Positions 34,336 to 42,325 of a stretch of 64,000 bases of DNA are shown piece after piece. Source of the DNA: Bog-159 sp050008575 (lineage in GTDB: Bacteria; Acidobacteriota; Terriglobia; Bryobacterales; Bryobacteraceae). A model generated the notes under the pieces. The model had not been told where the DNA came from and searched no databases. It was given only the letters and a program-made list of their open reading frames with translations. How positions within the stretch are numbered: position 1 is the first letter of the stretch; each line of letters starts with the position of its first letter. Where the stretch lies: positions 92,838 to 156,837 of the forward strand of contig JBEKMJ010000003.1 of NCBI GenBank assembly GCA_050008575.1. The letters run 5' to 3'. The position numbers and the translations under genes were made by a program.

Positions 34336-34725
34336 TCAAATCCCTCCTCGTTTGGCCTTTTCGATGAGTGCGGAAAGGCGGTCCAATTTGTCGGGCGCCA
34401 GGCCCCCGCCTTTCAGATTGAGAAGGGCGGTGATGGCCTGCTCGCTGGAATTGTCGAAAAACGTCGCCAGTAGATGGCGCAAGGCGGATTGGCGGGCCCG
34501 GTCGCGCGGCACGGTGGGCAGATACACGTACCGCAGCGCTTGCTCCTCGTGCCGAACGTGGCCCTTCTCTTCGAGCACACGCAGCTTGGCGCGGACAGCC
34601 GAATAGCTGGGCCGGTCGGGCAACTCGCCGTGGATCTCGGCAGCGGTGGCCCGCCCGCGGCGGTACAGGATATCCATCATTTGCCGCTCGCGGCGGCTGA
34701 GCGTCTGTTCCGGCATGGCCGACAT
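34336..34725 (-). CDS. BlaI/MecI-family transcriptional repressor
   Basis: The winged-helix N-terminus contains L-S-R-R-E-R-Q-M-M-D-I-L-Y-R-R-G (residues 10-25), A-A-E-I-H-G-E-L, P-S-Y-S-A-V-R-A-K-L-R-V-L-E-E-K-G-H-V and the beta wing with Y-V-Y-L-P. The C-terminal dimerisation helix with F-D-N-S-S-E-Q-A is shorter. The repressor binds an inverted repeat in front of its own operon and is inactivated by its M56 partner. A start further upstream (34770) would include the operator itself. Two inverted repeats at 34733-34770 are good operator candidates. Confidence 0.85.
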   Translation of the reverse strand: MSAMPEQTLSRRERQMMDILYRRGRATAAEIHGELPDRPSYSAVRAKLRVLEEKGHVRHEEQALRYVYLPTVPRDRARQSALRHLLATFFDNSSEQAITALLNLKGGGLAPDKLDRLSALIEKAKRGGI

Positions 34726-34732
34726 GAACCTT

Positions 34733-34770
34733 GATGCTGCAAAAGCAGCAGCATGCTTTAAAAGTAGCAT
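34733..34770. promoter_or_regulatory. Candidate BlaI-type operators upstream of the repressor gene
   Basis: GCTGC-AAAA-GCAGC (34736-34749) is a perfect inverted repeat. ATGCT-TTAAAAGT-AGCAT (34753-34770) is a second one, 3 bp away. They lie just upstream of the blaI start and between it and a divergent MFS gene at 34830, so they could control both. The assignment is by position and symmetry only. Confidence 0.45.
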
Positions 34771-34829
34771 CGGCGGCGGCGGCTGTCAAGAGATTTTCTT
34801 GGCGCCGCCGGGTATGATTGTAAGTTTCC

Positions 34830-36092
34830 ATGCCCATCCGCTGGCTCCTCATCTTATGGATTTTCGCGATCAGCGCCATCTCCTTCCTGGACCGCGTCAA
34901 CATTTCGATCGCCAGCCGTTTTATCCAGCAGGAGTTTCACATCAGCGACCTCCAGCTTGGGCCGGTGTTCAGCGCCTTCCTGGTGGGATACGCGCTTTGC
35001 CAGGCTCCGGCGGGCCGCCTCGCCGACCGCTTCGGACCCCGCCTGGTCCTCGCGCTCGGCACTATCTGGTGGGGCGTCTTCACGGCCCTCACGGCCATGC
35101 TGTCGGCGGGAATGACCAGCCTGTTGCTGGTGCTGCTCGCCGTGCGATTCACACTGGGCGCGGGCGAGGCGGTGCTGTTTCCCTCGTCCAACCGGCTGGT
35201 CGCCAACTGGATTCCTTCGAAGGAGCGGGGCTTGGCGAACGGCATTATCTTCGCCGGAGTGGGCTTTGGCTCAGGCATCACCCCGCCGCTGGTGACCTTC
35301 GTCATGTTGCGTTACGGATGGCGCGCTTCATTTTGGATTAGCGCAGCGATCGGCCTGGCGGCGGGCGCCGTCTGGTATTGGCTCGCGCGCGACAGGCCCG
35401 AGGACCATCCGTGGGTCACGCCGCAAGAGACCGCGCGCATCGAAGAAGGCTTGCCCGAGCCGCCCGGCGAGTTGGAAATCGGCAAGCCGCTGCCCTGGCG
35501 CGTCATCTTTGGCAGCAAGGATGTGCTGGCTATTGCATTCAGCTATTTCACGTACGGCTACGCGGCCTGGATCTTCTTCGCCTGGTTCTTCAAATACCTC
35601 AGCGACGTGCGCGGGCTCGATCTGAAGGCCAGTTCCTATTACTCCACGCTTCCGTTCATGGCCATGGCCACCGGCTCGACGGTGGGCGGCCGCATCAGCG
35701 ATATCCTCACGCGGCGCTACGGCAACCGGATCGGCCGCTGCGGGGTGGCCGTGGCCGGCATCGCGCTAGCGGCCGTCTTCATCGCCTCGGGAACGCAAGT
35801 GGAAAGCGCACGCCTCGCCAGCGTGGTGCTGGCCGGCGGGGCCGGCGCGCTGTATCTTTCGCAAAGCTCCTTCTGGTCGGTGACGGCGGACATGGCCGGC
35901 GCATCGGCCGGATCGGTCTCCGGCGTGATGAACATGGGAGGCCAGATCGGCGGCATCGTCACCGCTTCGCTCACCCCGCTGATCGCGCACCGCTTCAGTT
36001 GGACGGCGTCGTTTCTGGTAGCCGCCGCGCTGTGCGCAGCCGGGTCCCTGGCGTGGCTGGTGGTGGACCCGGATGTGGAACTGGGCCGCTAG
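34830..36092 (+). CDS. MFS transporter (anion:cation symporter family)
   Basis: The 420 residues contain 12 predicted membrane helices. Typical motifs are F-L-D-R-V-N-I-S-I-A (about 20-29), G-R-L-A-D-R-F-G-P-R (about 62-71, the loop 2-3 motif), E-A-V-L-F-P-S-S-N-R (about 114-123) and G-G-R-I-S-D-I-L-T-R-R-Y-G-N-R. These match the ACS branch that exports or imports sugar acids such as galactonate and glucarate. It is divergent from the blaI-M56 pair and no catabolic genes lie beside it, so the substrate remains unassigned. Confidence 0.85.
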   Translation: MPIRWLLILWIFAISAISFLDRVNISIASRFIQQEFHISDLQLGPVFSAFLVGYALCQAPAGRLADRFGPRLVLALGTIWWGVFTALTAMLSAGMTSLLLVLLAVRFTLGAGEAVLFPSSNRLVANWIPSKERGLANGIIFAGVGFGSGITPPLVTFVMLRYGWRASFWISAAIGLAAGAVWYWLARDRPEDHPWVTPQETARIEEGLPEPPGELEIGKPLPWRVIFGSKDVLAIAFSYFTYGYAAWIFFAWFFKYLSDVRGLDLKASSYYSTLPFMAMATGSTVGGRISDILTRRYGNRIGRCGVAVAGIALAAVFIASGTQVESARLASVVLAGGAGALYLSQSSFWSVTADMAGASAGSVSGVMNMGGQIGGIVTASLTPLIAHRFSWTASFLVAAALCAAGSLAWLVVDPDVELGR

Positions 36093-36143
36093 TACCTCGT
36101 ACAGATACTTCCTCATAGAATAAAGGTGGTTCAGTTGCACCGG

Positions 36144-36252
36144 AGGGCGGCCAATCGTGGCCGCAGCCGCCTTTGCAGGCGGCTCTTGTCATTTCGTTGC
36201 GGGGAAGAGCGGGTCCTGGAGGACCCGCGCAGACCTGGAGGTCCGCCCCACA
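36144..36252. repeat. GC-rich palindromic repeat cluster
   Basis: Contains GGGCGGCCAATCGTGGCCGC, GCCGCCTTTGCAGGCGGC, GCGGGTCCTGGAGGACCCGC and the end AGACCTGGAGGTCCGCCCCAC, each a hairpin of the dispersed family. It lies 50-160 bp downstream of the MFS gene and before the convergent membrane protein gene. Confidence 0.75.
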
Positions 36253-36305
36253 AACGGGCCGGCGCGGATCTGGCATTTTGGCGGCGCCCCTAAATCTATC
36301 AGGAA

Positions 36306-37040
36306 CTAAGCGGACGGGGTCCCGGTCCGGCCGATCTTGGGCTGAAATGCGCGGCTTCCCAGCCAAAGAAATGGCGGCATGACCAGCATCGCCACCAGCA
36401 GCGGGAGCATCGCGATCCCGATGCCTTTTTCGTTTCCGGTCAGCGAACACAGGAGTCCCAGAAGTCCCGCCATGACGGAGGCGGCACCCAAGATGCGGGC
36501 GAGCAGGCGGGCGAGGACCGGGAGACCCTCTACGGTCAAATAGAACGGAGCCTCGAACAGGATCGCGCCAAAGGCGCAACTCCACTTCACCAGCGAATAC
36601 GGGCGGATCGAGGCCCAGGCGGCAGGGTTGTGCCGCTGGGTGACACCGAGGATGGCGAGGTTCTCGGCCACGTCGAAGCCCGCCGCAACCAGGATCAGCA
36701 CAATCGAAGCGGGGCCGAGCACGGCGATCCAGCGGCGACCGGAAGAGCACTGCAGAATCGCGATGCAGGTGAAGAGCGCGGCGTAGCTTGGGATGTATCC
36801 GAAGTCGATGTATTGCTGGTGGGTCATTTCGGCCATATTCCGTCCAGGAGCGAGCATTTCGGCGGGCCATGGCGGTTTGGCCATTTGCATGGCGAGGACC
36901 GGGTTATTGACTCCATAGGGCAGCCTGGCGGGACGGGTCCAGTGTTGCGCCAGCGAAACCTGGAAGCAGACGCCGAAGAATAATACGGCCAGCGATGCGA
37001 GCAAGGCCAGCAGCCAAACGGTTCTTGTCGGAGGGGTCAT
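36306..37040 (-). CDS. Seven-TM hypothetical membrane protein
   Basis: From the ATG at 37040 there are about six or seven hydrophobic segments and a soluble loop with P-P-W-P-A-E-M-L-A-P-G-R-N (about 56-68). Polar residues typical of a transporter site are not obvious. The in-frame extension to 37130 translates the repeat at 37065-37113 (V-A-Q-A-R-G-L-P-A-A) and is not credible as part of the protein. No family recognised; the AGAGG before the ATG is too close for a good ribosome site, so the start is tentative. Confidence 0.6.
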   Translation of the reverse strand: MTPPTRTVWLLALLASLAVLFFGVCFQVSLAQHWTRPARLPYGVNNPVLAMQMAKPPWPAEMLAPGRNMAEMTHQQYIDFGYIPSYAALFTCIAILQCSSGRRWIAVLGPASIVLILVAAGFDVAENLAILGVTQRHNPAAWASIRPYSLVKWSCAFGAILFEAPFYLTVEGLPVLARLLARILGAASVMAGLLGLLCSLTGNEKGIGIAMLPLLVAMLVMPPFLWLGSRAFQPKIGRTGTPSA

Positions 37041-37064
37041 CCTCTGTGATTGTACGCCGATACA

Positions 37065-37113
37065 CGCGCTGGCGGCCGGAGAGGCCGCTGGCAGGCCACG
37101 GGCCTGCGCCACA
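37065..37113. repeat. Palindromic repeat, GGCCTGCGCCAC subfamily
   Basis: CGCGCTGGCGGCCGGAGAGG and GCAGGCCACGGGCCTGCGCC carry two hairpins. The same order of modules occurs at 38560-38609, with only small changes, so these are copies of one subtype. Confidence 0.75.
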
Positions 37114-37144
37114 AAATCTGTTACAGTCATCCTATTAGAAAGCG

Positions 37145-37654
37145 ATGAAGCCCCCCATCCCGCTCAACGAGCACGCGCGCCTGGAGTTGTTGCGCCAATA
37201 CAACATCCTGGACACGGCCGCCGAGCCTGCCTTCGACGAGATCGCGGCGCGCGCCGCTGAGGTCTGCCAGACCCCTATCAGCCTGCTCACTTTTGTCGAT
37301 CGCGACCGCGTATGGTTCAAGTCGAACACCGGGCTGGAGCTTCCGGAGATACCCCGCGACGCCTCGTTTTGCGCCCACGCCATCTGCCAGGACGAACTGT
37401 ACGTGACTCCCGATATGCTTGCCGACGAACGCTTTTCGCAAAACCCGCTGGTGACCCAGAAACCGCACCTGCGGTTTTACGCCGGCATGCCGCTGCTTTC
37501 GCCCGAGGGGCTGGCGCTGGGAACCCTTTGTGTGATAGACCGCCAGCCCCGCGAGCTCACTCCGGAACAAATGGACAAGCTGGAGGAACTCGCGAAAGGC
37601 GCGGTCCTGCTGCTCGAAATCCGCCGCGCCAGCGGCGGCCGGCCGCGCGCCTGA
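37145..37654 (+). CDS. GAF-domain protein
   Basis: The 169-residue protein is a single GAF domain: L-L-R-Q-Y-N-I-L-D-T-A-A-E-P-A-F-D-E-I at the start, then P-I-S-L-L-T-F-V-D-R-D-R-V-W-F-K-S, F-C-A-H-A-I and F-Y-A-G-M-P-L-L-S-P-E-G-L-A-L-G-T-L-C-V-I-D. This version is like the N-terminal GAF domains of sensor kinases and diguanylate cyclases that bind small ligands or oxygen-sensitive cofactors. There is no output domain, so it may be a regulatory partner. It precedes hemD by 13 bp and might share its transcript. Confidence 0.85.
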   Translation: MKPPIPLNEHARLELLRQYNILDTAAEPAFDEIAARAAEVCQTPISLLTFVDRDRVWFKSNTGLELPEIPRDASFCAHAICQDELYVTPDMLADERFSQNPLVTQKPHLRFYAGMPLLSPEGLALGTLCVIDRQPRELTPEQMDKLEELAKGAVLLLEIRRASGGRPRA

Positions 37655-37667
37655 AAGAGATCCGCCA

Positions 37668-38489
37668 ATGTCTTTCGCCGGAATGCAAGTGCTGTCTCTG
37701 GAGAGCCGCCGCTCGGCCGAGATTGCCGAGTTGATCCGCAAACAAGGAGGCGAACCCGTGCTGGCCCCTTCCATGCGCGAGGCGCCGCTGGAGCGGAACG
37801 AGGCGGCATTTGGATTCGCCGAGCGCCTTTTCGCCGGCGAGTTCGACATGATGATCCTGCTTACCGGCGTGGGCACCCGCCTGCTGCATCAAGCGCTCGC
37901 GACGCGGTATCCGCCGGAACGCTTTGCCGAGGCGTTGCGGCGCATTACGGTGGTGGCCCGCGGACCCAAGCCGGCCGCCGTGCTGCGCGGACTGGATGTG
38001 CCGGTTTCGATCGCTGTGCCGGAGCCCAATACGTGGCGCGAACTGCTCGCCGCCATTCGGGATCGTCCCGAGCGGCGCATCGCCGTCCAGGAGTACGGAC
38101 GCCCCAATGCCGAACTGCTCGATGGCCTGCGCGAGCGCGGCGCGGAAGTCGCCAGCGTGCGCGTCTACCAGTGGGACCTGCCCGCGGACACGGCGCCCCT
38201 GCGCGCGGCCGCCCGGCGTCTGGCTGCCGGCGAATTGCAGGTGGCGCTGTTCACCACTTCCATTCAAATCGAGCACCTTCTGCGCATCGCCGCCGAGGAA
38301 GGAACCGAAACGGCCGTGTTATCGGCCCTGCGCAAGATGGTGGTCGCCTCCATCGGCCCCACTACCAGCGAAGCTCTGGAAGAAGCCGGCGTGCACCCCG
38401 ACCTGGAACCTACGCACCCGAAGATGGGGTTTCTGGTGCAGGAGGCGGCCCAGCGCGCCGCGGATATCCTGCGCGCCAAGAACGCGTAG
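37668..38489 (+). CDS. hemD: Uroporphyrinogen-III synthase
   Basis: HemD closes hydroxymethylbilane with inversion of ring D to give uroporphyrinogen III, the branch point of haem and corrin synthesis. The protein has the two-lobe alpha/beta HemD fold with L-E-S-R-R, D-M-M-I-L-L-T-G-V-G near residue 62, F-T-T-S-I-Q-I-E-H-L-L in the second lobe and A-S-I-G-P-T-T-S-E-A-L-E-E-A-G-V. HemD proteins diverge strongly, so identification rests on the fold pattern and these motifs. No other hem gene lies nearby. Confidence 0.8.
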   Translation: MSFAGMQVLSLESRRSAEIAELIRKQGGEPVLAPSMREAPLERNEAAFGFAERLFAGEFDMMILLTGVGTRLLHQALATRYPPERFAEALRRITVVARGPKPAAVLRGLDVPVSIAVPEPNTWRELLAAIRDRPERRIAVQEYGRPNAELLDGLRERGAEVASVRVYQWDLPADTAPLRAAARRLAAGELQVALFTTSIQIEHLLRIAAEEGTETAVLSALRKMVVASIGPTTSEALEEAGVHPDLEPTHPKMGFLVQEAAQRAADILRAKNA

Positions 38490-38559
38490 GCTTCGGTGTT
38501 CAACGCGAAAGTGGTGGAATACCTCATCGCTTTCGGCCCCAACGGGGCATGAAAAAGAC

Positions 38560-38609
38560 GCGCGCTGGCGGCCTGGGAGACCGCCGGCAGGCCACGGGCC
38601 TGCGCCACG
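38560..38609. repeat. Palindromic repeat, GGCCTGCGCCAC subfamily
   Basis: Near-identical to the copy at 37065-37113: GCGCTGGCGGCCTGGGAGAC then CGCCGGCAGGCCACGGGCCT and GCGCCACG. It lies 70 bp downstream of hemD. The stretch 38610-38690 shows one further imperfect hairpin, GCGGGA and TCCCGC 15 bp apart, and no gene. Confidence 0.7.
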
Positions 38610-38696
38610 TAGGGAGATTTTTCACTGGTCATCACTGCGGAACTGCGGTATGATGCTGGTAGCGGGACCGGGTCTGAGCCGATCCCGCCGCGACGT

Positions 38697-38780
38697 TTAC
38701 CGTCGGCCCTTACGGGTCCAAACGATCAACGCCGAGAGCCGGCCGATAAATGCAAGCCGGATCACCAACATAAGAATCAT
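38697..38780 (-). CDS. Tiny 27-residue membrane peptide
   Basis: An ATG at 38780 follows a textbook ribosome site, GAAAGGAGGATCTGCTA. The frame encodes M-I-L-M-L-V-I-R-L-A-F-I-G-R-L-S-A-L-I-V, then W-T-R-K-G-R-R and stop. It is a hydrophobic helix with a positively charged end, as in small regulatory membrane proteins and type I toxins. It lies in a 490-bp gap downstream of a NarL-type regulator gene on the same strand. A hairpin lies just upstream. No family is recognised; the strong ribosome site is the main support. Confidence 0.5.
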   Translation of the reverse strand: MILMLVIRLAFIGRLSALIVWTRKGRR

Positions 38781-38807
38781 TAGCAGATCCTCCTTTCCGC
38801 TCCAAGT

Positions 38808-38834
38808 GAAGGCCCGGGCCGAACCCGGGCTTTC
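38808..38834. terminator. Strong GC hairpin upstream of the tiny ORF
   Basis: GAAGGCCCGGG and CCCGGGCTTTC form an 11-bp stem with a 5-base loop, CCGAA on the plus strand. On the plus strand it is followed by TTTCTCGCTT, a weak terminator tail. On the minus strand it lies about 9 bases before the ribosome site of the tiny ORF and could be a 5' leader structure or the end of the regulator transcript. Confidence 0.5.
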
Positions 38835-38977
38835 TCGCTTGAAGCTCCGGTTGCTTGGCACGAGAACCCGTCCTGTCACTTTTTCACGGAAAGCTAATCA
38901 CTAGTGTCGCGGTGCGGCGAATTTTCGCGGATTTATTTTAGGTGGCTCAGCCGCCCGAGAGGTGCCGGGGGCCTGCC

Positions 38978-39715
38978 CTACTTGCCCATGTGCAGATTGT
39001 TGTGAATGGCGTATAAAGCCAGTTCCAGGCGGTCGGAGACGCCCAGCTTGTCGAAGATGTTGTGCAGGTGATTCTTCACGGTCTGCTCGCTGATGAACAT
39101 CTTCTCGGCCATTTCCTTATTCTTGAAACCCTGCGCCACCAGCGCCACGATTTCGCGCTCTCTTTGGCTGAGCAGGGAACGCTCGCGCTCGCGGCTGCTG
39201 GACGCGGGCACCCCGCTGGCCGGTGCTTCATCGGCGCCGGTGGCGAACTGCCGCATGACGGCGGCGGTGGTGTGAGAGTCCAACCAGATTTCGCCGGCGT
39301 TCACTTTCCGAATGCTCTTGATCAGCAGATCCGTGGCGCTCTGTTTCAGCACGATGCCGGAAGTGCCCAGTTTCATGGCCTGCACGAATTCGTTCTTGTC
39401 TTCCGATGCGGTCAACACAATGACGCGAGTCTTGTGCTTGCTGTTCTGCAGTCTCTGCAGCGTGGCCAAGCCGTCCAGGCCGGGCATCTTCAGATCCAGC
39501 AGCAGGATGTCGGGCTCATGCTGTTGGAGCACGTCCAGCACTTGCCGCCCATCCTGGGCCTGCGCCACGACCTCGAAGTCGGGCTCCAGCGCCAGCAGCC
39601 GGCACAAGCCGTCGCGGAAGATGGGGTGGTCGTCCGCCACTACGATCCGAATCTTGGTTGCTTCGCTGGGTACGGCTGGCGAAGGCACGTCCTGGGTGCC
39701 ATTGTTTTCAGGCAT
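38978..39715 (-). CDS. NarL/FixJ-type response regulator
   Basis: The receiver domain has the acidic pair D-D-H, the phospho-acceptor aspartate in I-L-L-L-D-L-K-M-P-G (residues about 71-80) and the conserved lysine in V-L-K-Q-S-A. The LuxR-type helix-turn-helix is at about 181-238 (L-S-Q-R-E-R-E-I-V-A-L-V-A-Q-G, S-E-Q-T-V-K-N-H-L-H-N-I-F-D-K-L). No histidine kinase is adjacent, so the partner lies elsewhere. A polar 20-residue N-terminal extension precedes the receiver domain. It is divergent from the TrmB gene, with about 150 bp between them for promoters. Confidence 0.92.
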   Translation of the reverse strand: MPENNGTQDVPSPAVPSEATKIRIVVADDHPIFRDGLCRLLALEPDFEVVAQAQDGRQVLDVLQQHEPDILLLDLKMPGLDGLATLQRLQNSKHKTRVIVLTASEDKNEFVQAMKLGTSGIVLKQSATDLLIKSIRKVNAGEIWLDSHTTAAVMRQFATGADEAPASGVPASSSRERERSLLSQREREIVALVAQGFKNKEMAEKMFISEQTVKNHLHNIFDKLGVSDRLELALYAIHNNLHMGK

Positions 39716-39867
39716 AAACTTGGGTACTAGGCTTCATTTTAGAGGCCGAATAGTACCAAGTCAATCCCATTGTCCGAATGTCAACCGTTTTCCATGGGCT
39801 AACGGCTCAAAAGCGGCCAAAATCGCGTAACAGATTTCTCTCGCGGGGTTTGCTATTGTTAGGGACT

Positions 39868-40686
39868 ATGAGCGAAAAATGGGCTGAAGGGGAGTTTCAG
39901 CGCTTTTGGAAGCGGCTTCAGCAGCTTGGGCTGAATGCCTACGAATCGCGCTCCTACCTGGTTCTGCTGGGCCATCCACGTTTCAAGGCGTTGGAGTTGG
40001 CAGCGCGGGCACACGTGCCCCGGCAAAAGATCTACGAAGTGCTCGACAGCCTGGTGGAGAAGGGCTTCGCGCAGGTGGTGCAGGAACGGACCAAGCTGTT
40101 CTCGGCGGTGGAACCGAGCCTGGCGCTGCCCGCTTACATGGCCCGCAAGCGGCAGCTTCTGGACCAGGAGATGACCGACCACGGCCGGGCGAGCGTGGCG
40201 TTGATCGACGACCTGAAATCGGTGTATTCGGAGGGGCAAGGGGGCCGCGGCACCTTGGATTTCCTGCGCATCGTCAGCGACCCGGCGCAGACCGCCGCCG
40301 AGTATCGCCGGATGTTGTCGGAGGTGCGCTCGGAATACATGGAATTCTCCCGTCCGCCATACGCCGTCGATCCGTTGGATGAGCGATTGGTCAAGCAGGC
40401 GCGGCTGTCGGGCGTAACCTGCCGGCTGTTGCTGGAAGCGTGTACGCTGGACGACGGGCACCGGCAGCGATTGCAGGACTACGCGGCCGCGGGTGTCGAG
40501 GTGCGGCAGGTGGATTCCCTGCCAATGAAGCTGGCAGTATTCGACAAACGCCAAGGCATGCTCGCCCTGCTTGATCCGGTGATCACGAGGCCAAGCTGGA
40601 CTGCCGTGGTATTCGACCACGAAGGCATGGGCGAGGCGATGACCGGACTGTTCGAGGACCGTTGGCGGCGGGGGAAAGGTTTGTAG
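39868..40686 (+). CDS. TrmB-family transcriptional regulator
   Basis: The winged-helix domain is at about residues 12-85: L-G-L-N-A-Y-E-S-R-S-Y-L-V-L-L and P-R-Q-K-I-Y-E-V-L-D-S-L-V-E-K-G-F. It is followed by a coiled linker and a C-terminal domain resembling the TrmB effector domain (F-S-R-P-P-Y-A near 160 and a W-x-x-V-V-F-D-H-E-G-M-G near 255). TrmB proteins are best known as sugar-responsive regulators in archaea, and bacterial ones are diverse. AGGGACT precedes the ATG; a longer upstream frame to 39778 is rejected for lack of a ribosome site. Confidence 0.82.
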   Translation: MSEKWAEGEFQRFWKRLQQLGLNAYESRSYLVLLGHPRFKALELAARAHVPRQKIYEVLDSLVEKGFAQVVQERTKLFSAVEPSLALPAYMARKRQLLDQEMTDHGRASVALIDDLKSVYSEGQGGRGTLDFLRIVSDPAQTAAEYRRMLSEVRSEYMEFSRPPYAVDPLDERLVKQARLSGVTCRLLLEACTLDDGHRQRLQDYAAAGVEVRQVDSLPMKLAVFDKRQGMLALLDPVITRPSWTAVVFDHEGMGEAMTGLFEDRWRRGKGL

Positions 40687-40700
40687 GGATGATGAAGAAG

Positions 40701-40854
40701 GGGCGGGTCTGGAGACCCGCCGCAGGAGAGCGAAGCTCGCCTTTGGCCTTTGGGCAAGCGTTCTTGGGGGGCGGGATTATCCCGCGCGGGGCTTTAGCCC
40801 CGCGCTCGCGGGCGGGTCTGGAGACCCGCTGCAGGCGTGGACGCCTGCCCCACG
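40701..40854. repeat. Composite GC-rich palindromic repeat cluster
   Basis: The hairpin GCGGGTCTGGAGACCCGC occurs twice (40704-40721 and 40812-40829). Between them are GCGGGATTATCCCGC and a CGCGGGGCTTTAGCCCCGCG unit, and the cluster ends in CAGGCGTGGACGCCTG and CCCCAC. It is the most module-rich cluster and lies between TrmB and the convergent paralogue array. Confidence 0.8.
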
Positions 40855-40872
40855 GGGCCCAGGAGGCCTGCC

Positions 40873-41352
40873 TTACTGGCGGTCGAATATGACCGTTTGG
40901 TCGGCGGTCACGGCGCCGGTCATATGCCGCCGCAGCGTGATGGTTTTGCCGTCGGCGGAGAGCGACCAGCGGTCCTGGATATCGGCATGCCGCAAGGCAA
41001 ACACCTTGCTGTCGATCACCAGTTCATCGCCTTCCCAGTGGACCGTGGCCTTCACCAGATTGCCGTTGACATGGTTGGTGCACTCCTTGCCATCGATCGT
41101 GTAGATCATGTCGTAGGTGCTTTCGTCGCGATGGCGGAGCTTCTGGGTGATGGTGTCCTTCAGGTTCACGCCGTCGAGGCTGATTCTGTCCAACCGGCTC
41201 TCGGACACCGGTCCGCTCGAGTAATCGCTTCTCGCCGGATCCATCTTCCAGACGCCGTTGAGGTTCGGTTTGGTCTGGCCGTTCACCAATCCGCAGGCCA
41301 TAATCGATACAAAAATAATTGGTTTTGCGAGGTTACCTATGCACATTAGCAC
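40873..41352 (-). CDS. Small secreted lipocalin-like protein, copy 4 of a tandem array
   Basis: A signal-like hydrophobic N-terminus (about residues 8-25) is followed by the family opening P-N-L-N-G-V-W-K-M-D-P-A-R-S-D-Y. Then come beta strands with D-G-K-E-C-T-N-H-x-N-G, H-W-E-G-D-E-L-V-I-D-S-K and D-R-W-S-L-S-A-D-G-K-T-I-T-L. It is the most diverged of the four paralogues. The start directly abuts the stop of copy 3. The fold may be a lipocalin-like barrel, but no ligand is known. Confidence 0.7.
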   Translation of the reverse strand: MLMCIGNLAKPIIFVSIMACGLVNGQTKPNLNGVWKMDPARSDYSSGPVSESRLDRISLDGVNLKDTITQKLRHRDESTYDMIYTIDGKECTNHVNGNLVKATVHWEGDELVIDSKVFALRHADIQDRWSLSADGKTITLRRHMTGAVTADQTVIFDRQ

Positions 41353-41829
41353 CTACTGCTTCTCCAACAAAATTTTTTGATCCGTCTCGCCCAAGGGGCT
41401 CACCGCATGCCGCTGGATGGTGAGCGTGTTGCCATCCGCGGAAAGCGACCAGCGATCGGTGAACGTGATATCCGCGCCCTGCATGGACGTTTTGGCGGCA
41501 ATTACCAGTTCGTCTCCCTCCCACTTCGCGATGCTCACGATCTGGTTGCCACGCAGGCTGTTCGTGGTTTCCTTGCCGTCGGTCGAGTACTTCATTTCGG
41601 CGGCAAGCTCGCCCCGGGGCCCGCTTTGGGTAAAGGAGTCCGTAAGGCCGGGATCCGCGTGAACGATTTTGTCGTTCCGGGTGTCTGGCGCGGGCATCGC
41701 TCCGAAATCGCTCTTGGCCGTGTTCAATTTCCAGCTACCGCTGAAATTGGGCTTGGCCTGGGCCTGGAGCAGTCCGAAGGCGGCCGCCAACAGCGCCACG
41801 GCTAACACCCGGAAGGTGTGGCTGCGCAT
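41353..41829 (-). CDS. Small secreted lipocalin-like protein, copy 3 of a tandem array
   Basis: The layout matches the other copies: signal peptide to Q-A-Q-A (about residue 25), then P-N-F-S-G-S-W-K-L-N-T-A-K-S-D-F-G, then D-G-K-E-T-T-N, K-W-E-G-D-E-L-V-I and D-R-W-S-L-S-A-D-G-N-T-L-T-I. The cysteine present in copies 1, 2 and 4 (K-E-C) is Thr here. Its stop abuts copy 4, and 6 bp separate it from copy 2. Confidence 0.75.
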   Translation of the reverse strand: MRSHTFRVLAVALLAAAFGLLQAQAKPNFSGSWKLNTAKSDFGAMPAPDTRNDKIVHADPGLTDSFTQSGPRGELAAEMKYSTDGKETTNSLRGNQIVSIAKWEGDELVIAAKTSMQGADITFTDRWSLSADGNTLTIQRHAVSPLGETDQKILLEKQ

Positions 41830-41835
41830 AGCATC

Positions 41836-42315
41836 CTACTGTTTTTCGAACACGAACTTCATGTCGAAATCGGCCCCACCGGCGGAGATGTGCCGCGTGA
41901 CGGTCATGGTCTTTCCGCCATCGGAGAGCGTCCAACGGTCTTTGGCGGTGAACTCGTTCCCGTCGAACGAACCCTTGCTATCGCCGACCAGATCGTCGCC
42001 ATCCCATTTGAGAGTAGTTTTGATCTCGTTGTCGCCGCCCATGTGATTTAGGCACTCCTTGCCGTCGGTGGTGTAGACCATGTCGTAGGTCATATCTCCG
42101 GTGCCCCCGGTCTGGACGATATTGACCTTCATACTGGGATCCGCATGTACGATTTTTTGCGTCATGCTATCGGGCGGCGGCATGGGGCCGAAATCGCTCT
42201 TGCCGGCGTTTGCTTTCCAGGTTCCGCTGAAGTCGGACTTCGCCTGGGCCTGCACCAGGGCAACCGCGAGGGTGAGCAGCGCCAAAAAGAAAAGTTTGAA
42301 CGTAGATTTGCGCAT
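41836..42315 (-). CDS. Small secreted lipocalin-like protein, copy 2 of a tandem array
   Basis: Signal peptide to Q-A-Q-A, then K-S-D-F-S-G-T-W-K-A-N-A-G-K-S-D-F-G-P-M, D-G-K-E-C-L-N-H, L-K-W-D-G-D-D-L-V-G and D-R-W-T-L-S-D-G-G-K-T-M-T-V. It ends V-F-E-K-Q, the same tail as copy 1. It is most like copy 1, so the pair probably arose by recent duplication. It is 10 bp after copy 1. Confidence 0.75.
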   Translation of the reverse strand: MRKSTFKLFFLALLTLAVALVQAQAKSDFSGTWKANAGKSDFGPMPPPDSMTQKIVHADPSMKVNIVQTGGTGDMTYDMVYTTDGKECLNHMGGDNEIKTTLKWDGDDLVGDSKGSFDGNEFTAKDRWTLSDGGKTMTVTRHISAGGADFDMKFVFEKQ

Positions 42316-42325
42316 TAAAATGCTC

